Shown: piece by piece, positions 50,730-59,139 of the stretch
Layout: each line of letters opens with the position of its first letter
Position numbering within the stretch: position 1 is the first letter of the stretch
From: OLB6 sp964467455
GTDB taxonomy: Bacteria > Bacteroidota > Ignavibacteria > Kapaibacteriales > Kapaibacteriaceae
Length of the DNA stretch: 64,000 bases
Direction of reading: 5' to 3'
Assembly (NCBI GenBank): GCA_964467455.1
Contig: CAYXQJ010000006.1
Span: 62,001 to 126,000, forward strand
Made by a program: the position numbers and the translations under genes
Notes under the pieces: generated by a model
Databases searched by the model: none
Told to the model about the DNA's origin: nothing
What the model saw: the letters and a program-made list of their open reading frames with translations, nothing else

Positions 50730-52115
50730 ATGCGCATCGAACGCGACACCATGGGCGAGATCGAGGTACCGTCCACCGCCTATTACGGAGCCCAAACAGC
50801 ACGTTCCCTCATCCACTTTGCCATCGGCGACGAGACGATGCCCAAAGAGGTCATCCAGGCCATGGCCATCCTGAAGAAGGCCGCGGCGCTGGTGAATGCC
50901 GACCTCAAGACGCTGCCGACAGAGAAGGCCGAGCTGATCGTAAAGGCCTGCGACGAAGTGATCGACGGTAAGCTGTTCGAGCACTTTCCCCTTCGCGTCT
51001 GGCAGACCGGCTCCGGCACCCAGACGAACATGAACGTCAACGAGGTGATCGCCAACCGTGCTATTGAAATTGCAGGGGGCGAGTTGGGCTCGAAAAAGCC
51101 CATTCACCCTAATGATGATGTGAACAAGGCCCAGTCGTCGAACGACACGTATCCAACGGCCATGCACATTGCCGCAGCCATTGCGGTGAACAAGGATCTG
51201 ATCCCGGCCGTCACGACACTCCGCGATACGCTGGCAGCAAAGGCCGCGGAGTTCAAGGACATGATCAAGAGCGGTCGTACGCACCTGATGGATGCCACGC
51301 CGGTGACGCTCGGTCAAGAGTTCAGCGGATATGCCCAACAACTGACGAACGATCTGCGCCGCATCGAGCTCACGCTTGACGGTGTGTATGAGCTGGCGCT
51401 CGGCGGCACTGCCGTCGGCACCGGCCTCAACACGCATCCAGAGTTTGCTGTCCGTTCGGCAGCGAAGATCAGCGAGCTGACGGGCCTGCCCTTTGTGACT
51501 GCTCCGAACAAATTCGAAGCCCTGGCTGCCCACGATGCTTTGGTGTTCATGCACGGAGCGCTCAAGACGCTGGCTGCATCACTCATGAAGATCGCCAACG
51601 ACGTGCGTTGGATGGCCTCCGGTCCGCGCTGCGGTCTTGGCGAGATCGCCATCCCCGAGAACGAGCCGGGATCATCGATCATGCCGGGCAAGGTGAATCC
51701 AACGCAGAGCGAGGCCATGACGATGGTGGCGGCACAAGTGTTCGGCAATGATGTTGCCGTGAACTTCGGCGGTGCCAGCGGCAACTTCGAACTCAACGTC
51801 TTCAAGCCCGTCATCATCTACAATGTGATGCAGAGCATCCGCCTGCTGTCGGATACCTGCGTGATGTTCAACGAACATTGTGCCGTGGGTATCGAAGCTA
51901 ATGTGGACCGCCTCAACTACTACAACCAGAACACGTTGATGTTGGTCACGGCGCTCAATCCGCACATCGGCTACGACAATGCCGCGGCCATCGCAAAGAA
52001 TGCGCACAAGAAAGGCATCACGCTGAAAGAGTCGGCGATCTCACTGGGCCACCTCACCGATGAGCAATTCAACGAGTGGGTGCGTCCGGAAGACATGCTC
52101 GGACCACACACGTGA
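50730..52115 (+). CDS. fumC: Fumarate hydratase class II
   Basis: 461 aa, standard length. Signature GSSIMPGKVNPTQSEA at residues ~312-327 with the catalytic Ser of the SS loop, TGSGTQTNMNVNEVIANRA and SSNDTYPTAMHIAA for substrate binding, and KSGRTHLMDATPVTLGQEF. It converts fumarate and malate in the TCA cycle and needs no iron. The stop is overlapped by the murB GTG start (GTGA). A CCATCC-preceded ATG at 50730 is the natural start. Confidence 0.97.
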   Translation: MRIERDTMGEIEVPSTAYYGAQTARSLIHFAIGDETMPKEVIQAMAILKKAAALVNADLKTLPTEKAELIVKACDEVIDGKLFEHFPLRVWQTGSGTQTNMNVNEVIANRAIEIAGGELGSKKPIHPNDDVNKAQSSNDTYPTAMHIAAAIAVNKDLIPAVTTLRDTLAAKAAEFKDMIKSGRTHLMDATPVTLGQEFSGYAQQLTNDLRRIELTLDGVYELALGGTAVGTGLNTHPEFAVRSAAKISELTGLPFVTAPNKFEALAAHDALVFMHGALKTLAASLMKIANDVRWMASGPRCGLGEIAIPENEPGSSIMPGKVNPTQSEAMTMVAAQVFGNDVAVNFGGASGNFELNVFKPVIIYNVMQSIRLLSDTCVMFNEHCAVGIEANVDRLNYYNQNTLMLVTALNPHIGYDNAAAIAKNAHKKGITLKESAISLGHLTDEQFNEWVRPEDMLGPHT

Positions 52116-53092
52116 TCGTTGAAGACAACGTCGATCTCGCCCCCTACACGACCTTTGGGATCCATCGGACGTGTGCGCATGTGTTGACGGTAGCGTCCGT
52201 GAGTGAGCTTGCGCAAGCGCTAACGGTCTTCCCGCATGGAAGGATCTTGGGTGGCGGATCGAACATTCTTCTTACGCAGGACCTTCATACCCCGGTGATC
52301 CGTATCGATCTCCGGGGTATCATGCCAATGGACAACGGCCTGGTGCAGGTTGCGGCGGGGGAGCGGTGGCACGACCTTGTGACGTGGTGTGTACGTCACG
52401 ACCTTGGCGGATTGGAGAACCTTGCGTTGATCCCTGGAACGGTCGGTGCAGCTCCCATGCAGAACATCGGTGCCTACGGAGTAGAACAAGAGCGGTGTTT
52501 CGTGGAGTTGCAGGCAATGCATCGCACCACGCAAGAGATCCATACGTTCGATCGTGCCGCGTGTGAATTCGGCTATCGTGAGAGTGTCTTCAAAGGCCGC
52601 TTGAAAGATCAGTATGTGATCGTCAATGTCACGTACCGGTTGTCGGTGCCGCCGCATCGCATCAACGCCACGTACAAAGACCTGATGCAGTCCGGCGAGT
52701 TGCAGTCGATCAAGGATGTCTACGACGAGGTGATCAAGATCCGCAGTGCAAAACTTCCCGACCCAACGGTGATCGGCAATGCAGGATCGTTCTTCAAGAA
52801 CCCGGTCGTTGATGCTGATAAGGCCGCGGCGATCTCATCACAGTATGAGAACGTCCCCACCTATCCACAGGCCGATGGTACCGTCAAGCTAGCCGCTGCC
52901 TGGTTGATCGATCAATGTGGATGGAAAGGTTTTCGGGAGGGGGCGATCGGTGTCCATGATCGTCAGGCCCTTGTCTTGGTCAATCACGGCGGTGCGACCG
53001 GAACGGATATCCTCGAGCTGAGTAGGCGCATTCAGTCATCCGTCCGCGATCGCTTCGCCGTAGACCTTATACCGGAAGTGAATGTCTGGTAG
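52112..53092 (+). CDS. murB: UDP-N-acetylenolpyruvoylglucosamine reductase MurB
   Basis: 326 aa. PYTTFGIHRTCAHVLTV at the N-terminus, the FAD loop ILGGGSNIL, LENLALIPGTVGAAPMQNIGAYG, the Tyr/Arg in FGYRESVFKG, GNAGSFFKNPVV with the catalytic Ser, and AAWLIDQCGWKGFREGAIG-VH are all diagnostic. It makes UDP-MurNAc for peptidoglycan. The GTG start at 52112 overlaps the fumC stop. Type I versus II not resolved. Confidence 0.96.
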   Translation: MIVEDNVDLAPYTTFGIHRTCAHVLTVASVSELAQALTVFPHGRILGGGSNILLTQDLHTPVIRIDLRGIMPMDNGLVQVAAGERWHDLVTWCVRHDLGGLENLALIPGTVGAAPMQNIGAYGVEQERCFVELQAMHRTTQEIHTFDRAACEFGYRESVFKGRLKDQYVIVNVTYRLSVPPHRINATYKDLMQSGELQSIKDVYDEVIKIRSAKLPDPTVIGNAGSFFKNPVVDADKAAAISSQYENVPTYPQADGTVKLAAAWLIDQCGWKGFREGAIGVHDRQALVLVNHGGATGTDILELSRRIQSSVRDRFAVDLIPEVNVW

Positions 53093-53154
53093 CATCGCCC
53101 TGACTGTGTTGCTGGTGGCGACCAAGGGGCGGGTACGACGCACCGGACAGGTGG

Positions 53155-56100
53155 TCACGGAGATGTTGAAGCCCGATTGATCTGGATCACACGCCCCGCC
53201 GACAACTCGACGATCATGTCGGCATCGGCGACGGTATCAAGGCGGTGAGCGATGATCAACACGGTCACATCGGCAAACTCATCACGGATGGTCTGCTGGA
53301 TCAAGGCGTCGGTCTCAAGGTCTACCGACGCCGTGGCCTCGTCAAGGACGATCACACGGGCATCAGCAAGGATGGCGCGGGCCATGCAGAGCAACTGACG
53401 TTGACCCTGGCTGAAGTTGAGGCCGCCTTCATGCACATCCGAGAGAAGACCGTTCGGCAACGAACGCACAAAGGCATCCAGGCGCACCCGACGCAACGCC
53501 GTCCACACCTGTTCATCCGTTGCTTCATCGAAGCGATCAAGATTACTGCGTACCGTACCAATGAATAACGTCGGGTCTTGCGGAATGATGGCCAGGTTCC
53601 GACGCAGACGTTGCAAGGGGACCGTGGCAATGTCGACGCCGTCGATCAAGATCGCGCCGGACTCAGCTTCCACCATGCGGAACAATGCTTGGAACAGCGT
53701 GCTCTTGCCCGAGCCGGTGCGGCCGATGATGCCGACCTTTGCGCGCGCAGGCACAGCGAACGACACACCATGCAACACACGCGGTAGATGCGGTGCATAC
53801 CTGATGCATAGATCGCGGATCTCCACAGCGCCTGCCGTAGGCCACGGCGTCGCGTCCGACAACATCGGCGAACGCGTCACGATTGGTTCCGGTGAAAGCG
53901 ACCCATACGAACGCAGCCGCTCAACAGACGTCATCCGTGATTCCACTTCCGAAAAGGCACGGATCGCCCAGTTCAAGCTCATCCAGAAACTCAACGCATA
54001 GGTGAGGACAACGCCGGCAAGACCGGCACTGATCGCCCCCTGCACTGCCAACATGACGATGCCGAGACTTGTGGCAAGGGCAACAAGACCGGAGATGATC
54101 GGCACACGTATGCTGAACCACCGATTGAGCAAGATGCTGCAATAGAACGCACGTTGATACTGCGTGAGGATGTTGTGATACGTGTCCACGAAGTAACGCT
54201 CGCGACCATAGCCGTGGATCACGTCGAGTCCGGTGACCACTTCTTTGAAATGGGCATAACGCGGAGAACGCATCACCGACTCGATCCGCTTTGCTTCGCG
54301 TGCCGCTGAGCGATAGTCGCGTTGCAGACGATAGAAGATGGCAAGTACCGGCACGATCACCAAGGCGATGATCGGAAGCACCGACAAGATCAGGATCATC
54401 GAGCCGATGGTCTGCGACAACGATTTGAACGACTGTTCGAAGTTCCACGACAGATGATCATCGACACCTTCCATGTCTCGCGCAAAACGGTTCAATACAC
54501 GCCCCATCGGCGTGCTGTCAAAGAACCGTAGCGGCGCTGCCAACACTCCGTTCAATGCTTCATCATGGATGGTGCGACCTGCTGCCGCTGATCGATACAA
54601 CCACAAGAAGCGTTCACCTAACCATCCAAGCAGTACGAACAGTCCAAGACCACCATAGATGGCCACAGCCATCAACGGATCGATGTTCACCGCCGCCCGA
54701 TGATCCGCCCAGTAGCCAAGCCACCACGTCTGCAGCATCGGCAGCACAGTGATCGCCACGGCCGTACCGACCAAACTCGCCAGCACGAACCACGAGAGCA
54801 CGGGGTGGTCCCCGATCATTGCGCGCACATAGGCGAAGTAGACCTGCATGCGCACTGCACCGATGTCGCGATCCTCATCGTCCGTAATGCGGCCATCGCT
54901 GCGATGGGCCTCTTGTGACGCTTCATCACCCTCGCCCGTGACGTTCACCACCTTCGTATGGGCTGCTTTCTCCGGTAGGGGGCTGGCAGTTCGTGGTGCT
55001 TCGTCAACATGGACCAAGGCCTCGGCAGGGATCGCGTGTTTGATGTCGTCATAACGTCCGGAAGCCACAACACGACCCTGATCGAGGACGATGATCTGAT
55101 CGAACTTCGGAAGGTGGGCGAGTCGGTGCGTGACCACGATGCGCGTGATGTCTGCCCACCGACCGAATAACAAGTGGTCAACGAGGTGATCTTCGGTGTG
55201 AACATCCACTGCAGAAAGCGGATCGTCCAAGAAGACGATGCCCGGTGATTGGGCGACCGCTCTGGCCAACGAAACGCGTTGCTTTTGTCCGCCGGAGAGA
55301 TTCACGCCGCGCTCACCGATCTCCGTGTTCAACCCTGCCGGCATCAACACAAGGTCCTGATCCAAGGCGCAGACGCTGAGGATCTTCATCATGGCATCGG
55401 TCTCATTGAAGGCGGGCTGACCGAAGAGGATATTCTCTTCGATGGTCGCATTCATGATGAAGGCCTCTTGTGGGACGTAGGCCGCACGCGGACGTGTTGT
55501 CGCGGCAATGTTCGTGCTGTCGATCGAGCCATGCTGGACTTGGTGCAGGCCGGCGAGGGTGCGCAGGAGCGTCGACTTCCCGCTGCCGACAGCGCCGACG
55601 ATGGCCACGGACGTGCCGCTCGGGATCGACAGGGAAATGTCGATTAATGCGTTCTGGTTCGCCCCCTGATAGGACATCGTGACGTGGGATGCTTCGAGGC
55701 CAACGGCATGGTCGGGAGGCGAGACCTCGCGGTCGTCTTCCGGCCGTGTTGCGGCCGTGAAGTAGCGGTGCAAGCGGGACGTGGCCACGCGCGCATGCTG
55801 CAGGTTGGCCAGCAGGTGGCTGATAAGACCGAAGGGCTCTTCGAGCATGCCGAACAAGGCGATGCAGGCGAAGACGAGCGGGGCAGTGAGCTCGCCGCCG
55901 AGCAACACATACGTGCCGAAGCCGGAGAAGGCCACGATCGTTGTGGTCGAAATGAAGAGGACGGTCGACATGGCGTCGGTGGCGACGATCTTGACGCGTG
56001 TGCCGATCTCGTTGCGTCGGACCGATCCGACCTCGGCGTGGACGCTCGGCTCCCACGCCTGGTACTTCACCACGCGGATGCCTTGCAAGATCTGCGACAT

Positions 56101-56994
56101 CAGCGTGACGCGCTCGTCGCGCAATTCCATGAGGTGGTGGTCGAGGCGACGATATCGCTTGGCGACCATAATGGTCAGCGGCGAGATCACCATCAGCGTT
56201 GCCAATGTGGCTAGTGATGCCCAGCCGAGGTAGAAGGTGAGGACGACGATCACCAGTGTGGTCTGCAGCGCCGTGTTGAAGAACTCCGGGAAGAAGAACC
56301 CACATTCAGCGACGGCATCGGTGTCGCTCGACAGGTGGTTGACCAAGTCGCCGGTGTTCATCGTCGAGCGAGCGGAATGCCGCAGGCGCAGCGCATGACG
56401 CACCACACGGCGGTTGAGGCCGTTGACCACCGTGGCAAAGACGTTCAGGGCATTGTAGTAGAAGTGCTGCATGAACAGCGCGCCCACCATTCCACTGAGT
56501 CCGAGCAACGTGGCGAATACCAGCAGATCAATGGGTATCCGCGATGTCATCGAGGCGGCCGGGAGACGTTCCAGCACCAACTTCAACAGGATCGGAGACG
56601 ACAGCGTGATCAAGACCTTGGTGACGGTCAACATCATCACCCTGCGTGCAGGGAGTCCGGCTGCAAAAAAGGCACCTCGGATGAACTGTCCGAAATTGGA
56701 CGCATCCAGCCCCTCATACGCCTCCGAAGCCGATGCCGGTGCAAATCTCTCGGGAAGGGGCGGAGCATCTTCCGGTTGGAGCGCACGCTTCCGTCCGATC
56801 CGGATGAGGGGAACGGCGTCTCTGAATAAAAGGCGGTTTAAGTCGGGAAGTAGCAAGTAGCGAGATAGGGTTGAGGGTTGAGGGTAGAGGGTTGAGGGTT
56901 GAGGGTTGAGTACACGAGCAACGAGCAACGAGCAACGAAAAAGCGTGCCAAATGCGGATTCGCCGTAAATTTGGCGCTTGGTACGCAAAATCAT
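53155..56994 (-). CDS. Full-length ABCC/MRP-like ABC exporter
   Basis: Two TMD-NBD halves in one chain of about 1280 aa. The N-terminal DLNRLLFRDAVPLIRIGRK and LQPEDAPPLPERF mimic the ABCC PLxxxGxxRPLQPEDLP element. NBD1 has GAVGSGKSTLLRTLAGL, LSGGQKQRVSLARA and DDPLSAVD; NBD2 has GRTGSGKSTLFQALFRMV, a divergent signature FSQGQRQLLCMARA and DEATASVD. NBD1 has Asp where Walker B catalytic Glu is expected (LDDPLSAVD), as in many asymmetric ABCC proteins. The start is uncertain: ATG 56994 makes a repeat-coded leader (LNPQPSTLYPQPSTLS), while TTG 56856 begins at the conserved part. Confidence 0.9.
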   Translation of the reverse strand: MILRTKRQIYGESAFGTLFRCSLLVARVLNPQPSTLYPQPSTLSRYLLLPDLNRLLFRDAVPLIRIGRKRALQPEDAPPLPERFAPASASEAYEGLDASNFGQFIRGAFFAAGLPARRVMMLTVTKVLITLSSPILLKLVLERLPAASMTSRIPIDLLVFATLLGLSGMVGALFMQHFYYNALNVFATVVNGLNRRVVRHALRLRHSARSTMNTGDLVNHLSSDTDAVAECGFFFPEFFNTALQTTLVIVVLTFYLGWASLATLATLMVISPLTIMVAKRYRRLDHHLMELRDERVTLMSQILQGIRVVKYQAWEPSVHAEVGSVRRNEIGTRVKIVATDAMSTVLFISTTTIVAFSGFGTYVLLGGELTAPLVFACIALFGMLEEPFGLISHLLANLQHARVATSRLHRYFTAATRPEDDREVSPPDHAVGLEASHVTMSYQGANQNALIDISLSIPSGTSVAIVGAVGSGKSTLLRTLAGLHQVQHGSIDSTNIAATTRPRAAYVPQEAFIMNATIEENILFGQPAFNETDAMMKILSVCALDQDLVLMPAGLNTEIGERGVNLSGGQKQRVSLARAVAQSPGIVFLDDPLSAVDVHTEDHLVDHLLFGRWADITRIVVTHRLAHLPKFDQIIVLDQGRVVASGRYDDIKHAIPAEALVHVDEAPRTASPLPEKAAHTKVVNVTGEGDEASQEAHRSDGRITDDEDRDIGAVRMQVYFAYVRAMIGDHPVLSWFVLASLVGTAVAITVLPMLQTWWLGYWADHRAAVNIDPLMAVAIYGGLGLFVLLGWLGERFLWLYRSAAAGRTIHDEALNGVLAAPLRFFDSTPMGRVLNRFARDMEGVDDHLSWNFEQSFKSLSQTIGSMILILSVLPIIALVIVPVLAIFYRLQRDYRSAAREAKRIESVMRSPRYAHFKEVVTGLDVIHGYGRERYFVDTYHNILTQYQRAFYCSILLNRWFSIRVPIISGLVALATSLGIVMLAVQGAISAGLAGVVLTYALSFWMSLNWAIRAFSEVESRMTSVERLRSYGSLSPEPIVTRSPMLSDATPWPTAGAVEIRDLCIRYAPHLPRVLHGVSFAVPARAKVGIIGRTGSGKSTLFQALFRMVEAESGAILIDGVDIATVPLQRLRRNLAIIPQDPTLFIGTVRSNLDRFDEATDEQVWTALRRVRLDAFVRSLPNGLLSDVHEGGLNFSQGQRQLLCMARAILADARVIVLDEATASVDLETDALIQQTIRDEFADVTVLIIAHRLDTVADADMIVELSAGRVIQINRASTSP
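56858..56940. repeat. GAGGGTT and GAGCAAC heptamer repeats at the ABC exporter 5' end
   Basis: TTGAGGGTTGAGGGTAGAGG and GAGCAACGAGCAACGAGCAA arrays. On the minus strand they would be translated if the ATG at 56994 is used. Confidence 0.9.
56966..56973 (+). promoter_or_regulatory. TAAATTTG box upstream of the helical secreted protein
   Basis: Exact TAnnTTTG match 48 bp before the ATG at 57021. The neighbourhood is also the divergent leader of the ABC exporter. Confidence 0.5.
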
Positions 56995-57020
56995 CACCCA
57001 CGTTTCATGAGAGAGAACAC

Positions 57021-57503
57021 ATGAAGTCCTTGATCGTTGCTGCGGTTGCACTGCTCTGTCTGAGCACGGATGCAATGGCACAAAGCACAGAAGAGATCAA
57101 TATCATCCAAAACCTCTATGGTATGGAGAAGCGCTCGCTCTTCATCATGGCCATGGATCTTTCGCCGAGTGATTCGGTGTCATTTTGGCCCATCTACGAC
57201 AAGTACGAAGAGAAGCGCAAGGAGATCGGCAAAGAGCGTATCGAATTCTTGAAGCAATTCGTCTCGAAATATCCCGCCGTCTCCAGCGAAGAACTTGATG
57301 AGATCGTTGAAGAGTCCGCTTCGTTGCAAGAAGATTTCCATGACCTGCTCATGGACACGTACAAAGATCTGCGCAAGGCCACATCGTCCATGGTCGCTGC
57401 AAAGTTCTATCAGATCGAAGCGTTCTTACACACGGCCATCAACGCTGAACTTCAGAGCAAGCTCCCGTTCATCGATGAGTTCTCGGTGAAGCCGAAGAAA
57501 TAA
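57021..57503 (+). CDS. Exported helical protein of unknown function
   Basis: 160 aa. Signal peptide MKSLIVAAVALLCLSTDAMA-Q. The mature protein is nearly all helix: LYGMEKRSLFIMAMDLSPSD, FWPIYDKYEEKRKEIGKERI, SEELDEIVEESASLQEDF, AKFYQIEAFLHTAINAEL. The FWPIYDKYE motif with LSP resembles Spy/CpxP-like helical periplasmic proteins of Bacteroidota. Start chosen at 57021 because GAGAGAAC precedes it by 4-8 bp and a signal peptide follows. It is convergent with the LOG genes. Confidence 0.75.
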   Translation: MKSLIVAAVALLCLSTDAMAQSTEEINIIQNLYGMEKRSLFIMAMDLSPSDSVSFWPIYDKYEEKRKEIGKERIEFLKQFVSKYPAVSSEELDEIVEESASLQEDFHDLLMDTYKDLRKATSSMVAAKFYQIEAFLHTAINAELQSKLPFIDEFSVKPKK

Positions 57504-57529
57504 GCGCGATCAACGATCGCCGAACGCTC

Positions 57530-58105
57530 TCAGGCGCGGCTCTCCAACGTGGGGGCTGCGCCTGTTGCTTTTTGGCCGATCAAGGTCGTAAGAAGACGTT
57601 CGACATCATCATCGACCAGCAGCAGGTCGCGGTTCTGCCGCGTGAGGAATCCTGCTTCGACCATACGATCGAGCTGCATCAAGAGGGGATCGTAAAAGCC
57701 CCCTACATTGAGAATGCCGATGGGGAGATCGTGGAGTCCGAGTTGACGCCAGGTGAGCGCTTCGAAGAGTTCATCAAGGGTGCCGTATGCGCCGGGAAGG
57801 GCCAGGATGGCGTTGGCGCGCTCGATCATGATCTGCTTGCGGACGTGCATCGACGGGACTTCGATGAGCTCCGTACAGTTGTCCATGCGGATCTCGGCCT
57901 TCGCCAGGAAGGTGGGGATGACGCCGATCACGGGTTGTCCACCGTCCAGCACAGCGTTGGCCACGATCCCCATGAGACCTACCGCACCACCACCGTAGAC
58001 GAGTCCGCAGTGGAGAGTGGACAGGGTTGAGCCTACTCTCTGGGCTAGTGTTGCAAATGTGTGGTCAGCACCGGAGCGGGAGCCGCAATAGACGAGGACG
58101 TTCAT
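57530..58105 (-). CDS. LOG-family phosphoribohydrolase (first type)
   Basis: 191 aa. VYCGSRSGADHTFATLA at the N-terminus, GGGAVGLMGIVANAVLDGG, MHVRKQIMIERANAILALPG and the signature PGAYGTLDELFEALTWRQLG (PGGxGTxxE, here PGAYGTLDE). LOG enzymes cleave ribose 5-phosphate from cytokinin-type or general nucleoside 5'-monophosphates. The ATG overlaps the stop of the upstream LOG paralogue, so two different LOG proteins are co-encoded. Confidence 0.92.
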   Translation of the reverse strand: MNVLVYCGSRSGADHTFATLAQRVGSTLSTLHCGLVYGGGAVGLMGIVANAVLDGGQPVIGVIPTFLAKAEIRMDNCTELIEVPSMHVRKQIMIERANAILALPGAYGTLDELFEALTWRQLGLHDLPIGILNVGGFYDPLLMQLDRMVEAGFLTRQNRDLLLVDDDVERLLTTLIGQKATGAAPTLESRA

Positions 58106-58878
58106 TTCTTCGGGACGAAGAGCTGCCTACGAAGGCCGTAGCGCTTGACGACGTTGTTCTTTAGGAACTCCGTGGCTTCTTGCACTGAATCGGTGACCAG
58201 GAAGAATCGCGCATCCTCCGGAGAGATCGTTCCTTCGTCGACCATCTTCCTGACACCGGCGCGGATCTCCTCATAGTACTCGGAGCCCATCACGACGATG
58301 GGGAAGTCTTTGATCTTACCCGTTTGCATAAGCGTGACCGCTTCAAAAAGCTCGTCGAGCGTACCAAATCCTCCCGGCATGACCACGAAGCCGAGGGAGT
58401 ATTTGATGAGCATGAACTTGCGAACAAAGAAGTAGTCAAACTCGATCATCAGATCGAGGTATGGGTTGGGATGTTGCTCGAAGGGCAAACGAATGTTGCA
58501 CCCGATGCTCTCGGCGCCGGCCTCTTTTGCGCCTCGATTGGCTGCTTCCATAATGCCAGGACCACCGCCTGTGAGGACGCTGAATCCAAGGTCTCCAAGG
58601 GCTGCGCCCATCTCGCGGGCAAGCTGGTAATACTTGTGGTCTTCTTTGAATCGTGCTGAGCCAAACACGGTCACGCACGGTCCAACGAAGTGCAGCTTCT
58701 GAAATCCGTAAATGAACTCGCGTGCCACCCGCAACACAAATCCAAATTCTCGCAGTCGCGAATGCGGACCGGCAAGAAACTCGCGTTCCGTGCCATTGTT
58801 CGTGGTGGATTTGATGATACGGGGCGAGGAGATCCCGGTACTTCTGTCTTCTTCGTGTTGTTGTTTTTCTTTGTTCAT
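58102..58878 (-). CDS. LOG-family phosphoribohydrolase (second, longer type)
   Basis: 258 aa. CVTVFGSARFKEDHKYYQLA, SVLTGGGPGIMEAANRGAKE, RKFMLIKYSLGFVVMPGG and PGGFGTLDELFEAVTLMQTG give the TIGR00730 Rossmann pattern with the catalytic PGGFGTLDE. A longer N-terminal arm (~60 aa) distinguishes it from its neighbour. The ATG overlaps the stop of a small membrane protein gene (ATGA), so three genes form one unit. Confidence 0.92.
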   Translation of the reverse strand: MNKEKQQHEEDRSTGISSPRIIKSTTNNGTEREFLAGPHSRLREFGFVLRVAREFIYGFQKLHFVGPCVTVFGSARFKEDHKYYQLAREMGAALGDLGFSVLTGGGPGIMEAANRGAKEAGAESIGCNIRLPFEQHPNPYLDLMIEFDYFFVRKFMLIKYSLGFVVMPGGFGTLDELFEAVTLMQTGKIKDFPIVVMGSEYYEEIRAGVRKMVDEGTISPEDARFFLVTDSVQEATEFLKNNVVKRYGLRRQLFVPKK

Positions 58879-59087
58879 GACTTGATGATCATTGTAAAGA
58901 TGAAGGGCAGAACGGCAAGGAGCAAGAGACTCAGAATGATCCGCCCTACGTATCGCATTTGTTGTTGTTGACGTTCCTCCGGCGTGAGGTCGACGTCGAC
59001 GGCCCGCAAGCGTCCGAGCTTTTTAAAGTTGAGCCATGCGAACCACACGACACCCATGGTGACGAAGGCGAGGAGGAGATGCTGCAT
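58875..59087 (-). CDS. Two-helix membrane protein of unknown function
   Basis: 70 aa. TM helices MQHLLLAFVTMGVVWFAW and ILSLLLLAVLPFIFTMIIK flank a charged loop (DLTPEERQQQQMRYVGR). ATG at 59087 is favoured because residues upstream (RRTPDVGR) are translated GTCCGGCGTC repeats. It is the first gene of the LOG operon. Confidence 0.6.
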   Translation of the reverse strand: MQHLLLAFVTMGVVWFAWLNFKKLGRLRAVDVDLTPEERQQQQMRYVGRIILSLLLLAVLPFIFTMIIKS

Positions 59088-59094
59088 ATTGAGT

Positions 59095-59136
59095 CGTCCG
59101 ACGTCCGGCGTCCTTCGTCCGGAGTCCATCGTCCTA
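59095..59136. repeat. GTCCGACGTCC heptamer-type repeat
   Basis: GTCCGACGTCCGGCGTCCTT and GTCCGGAGTCCATCGTCC between the membrane-protein gene and the BNR gene stop. It belongs to the GCCGGAC family. Confidence 0.8.
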
Positions 59137-59139
59137 AGG

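Noticed and set aside
53093..53154. Short possible ORF between murB and the ABC exporter
   Set aside because: About 30 codons without ribosome binding site or conserved sequence; convergent gap only.
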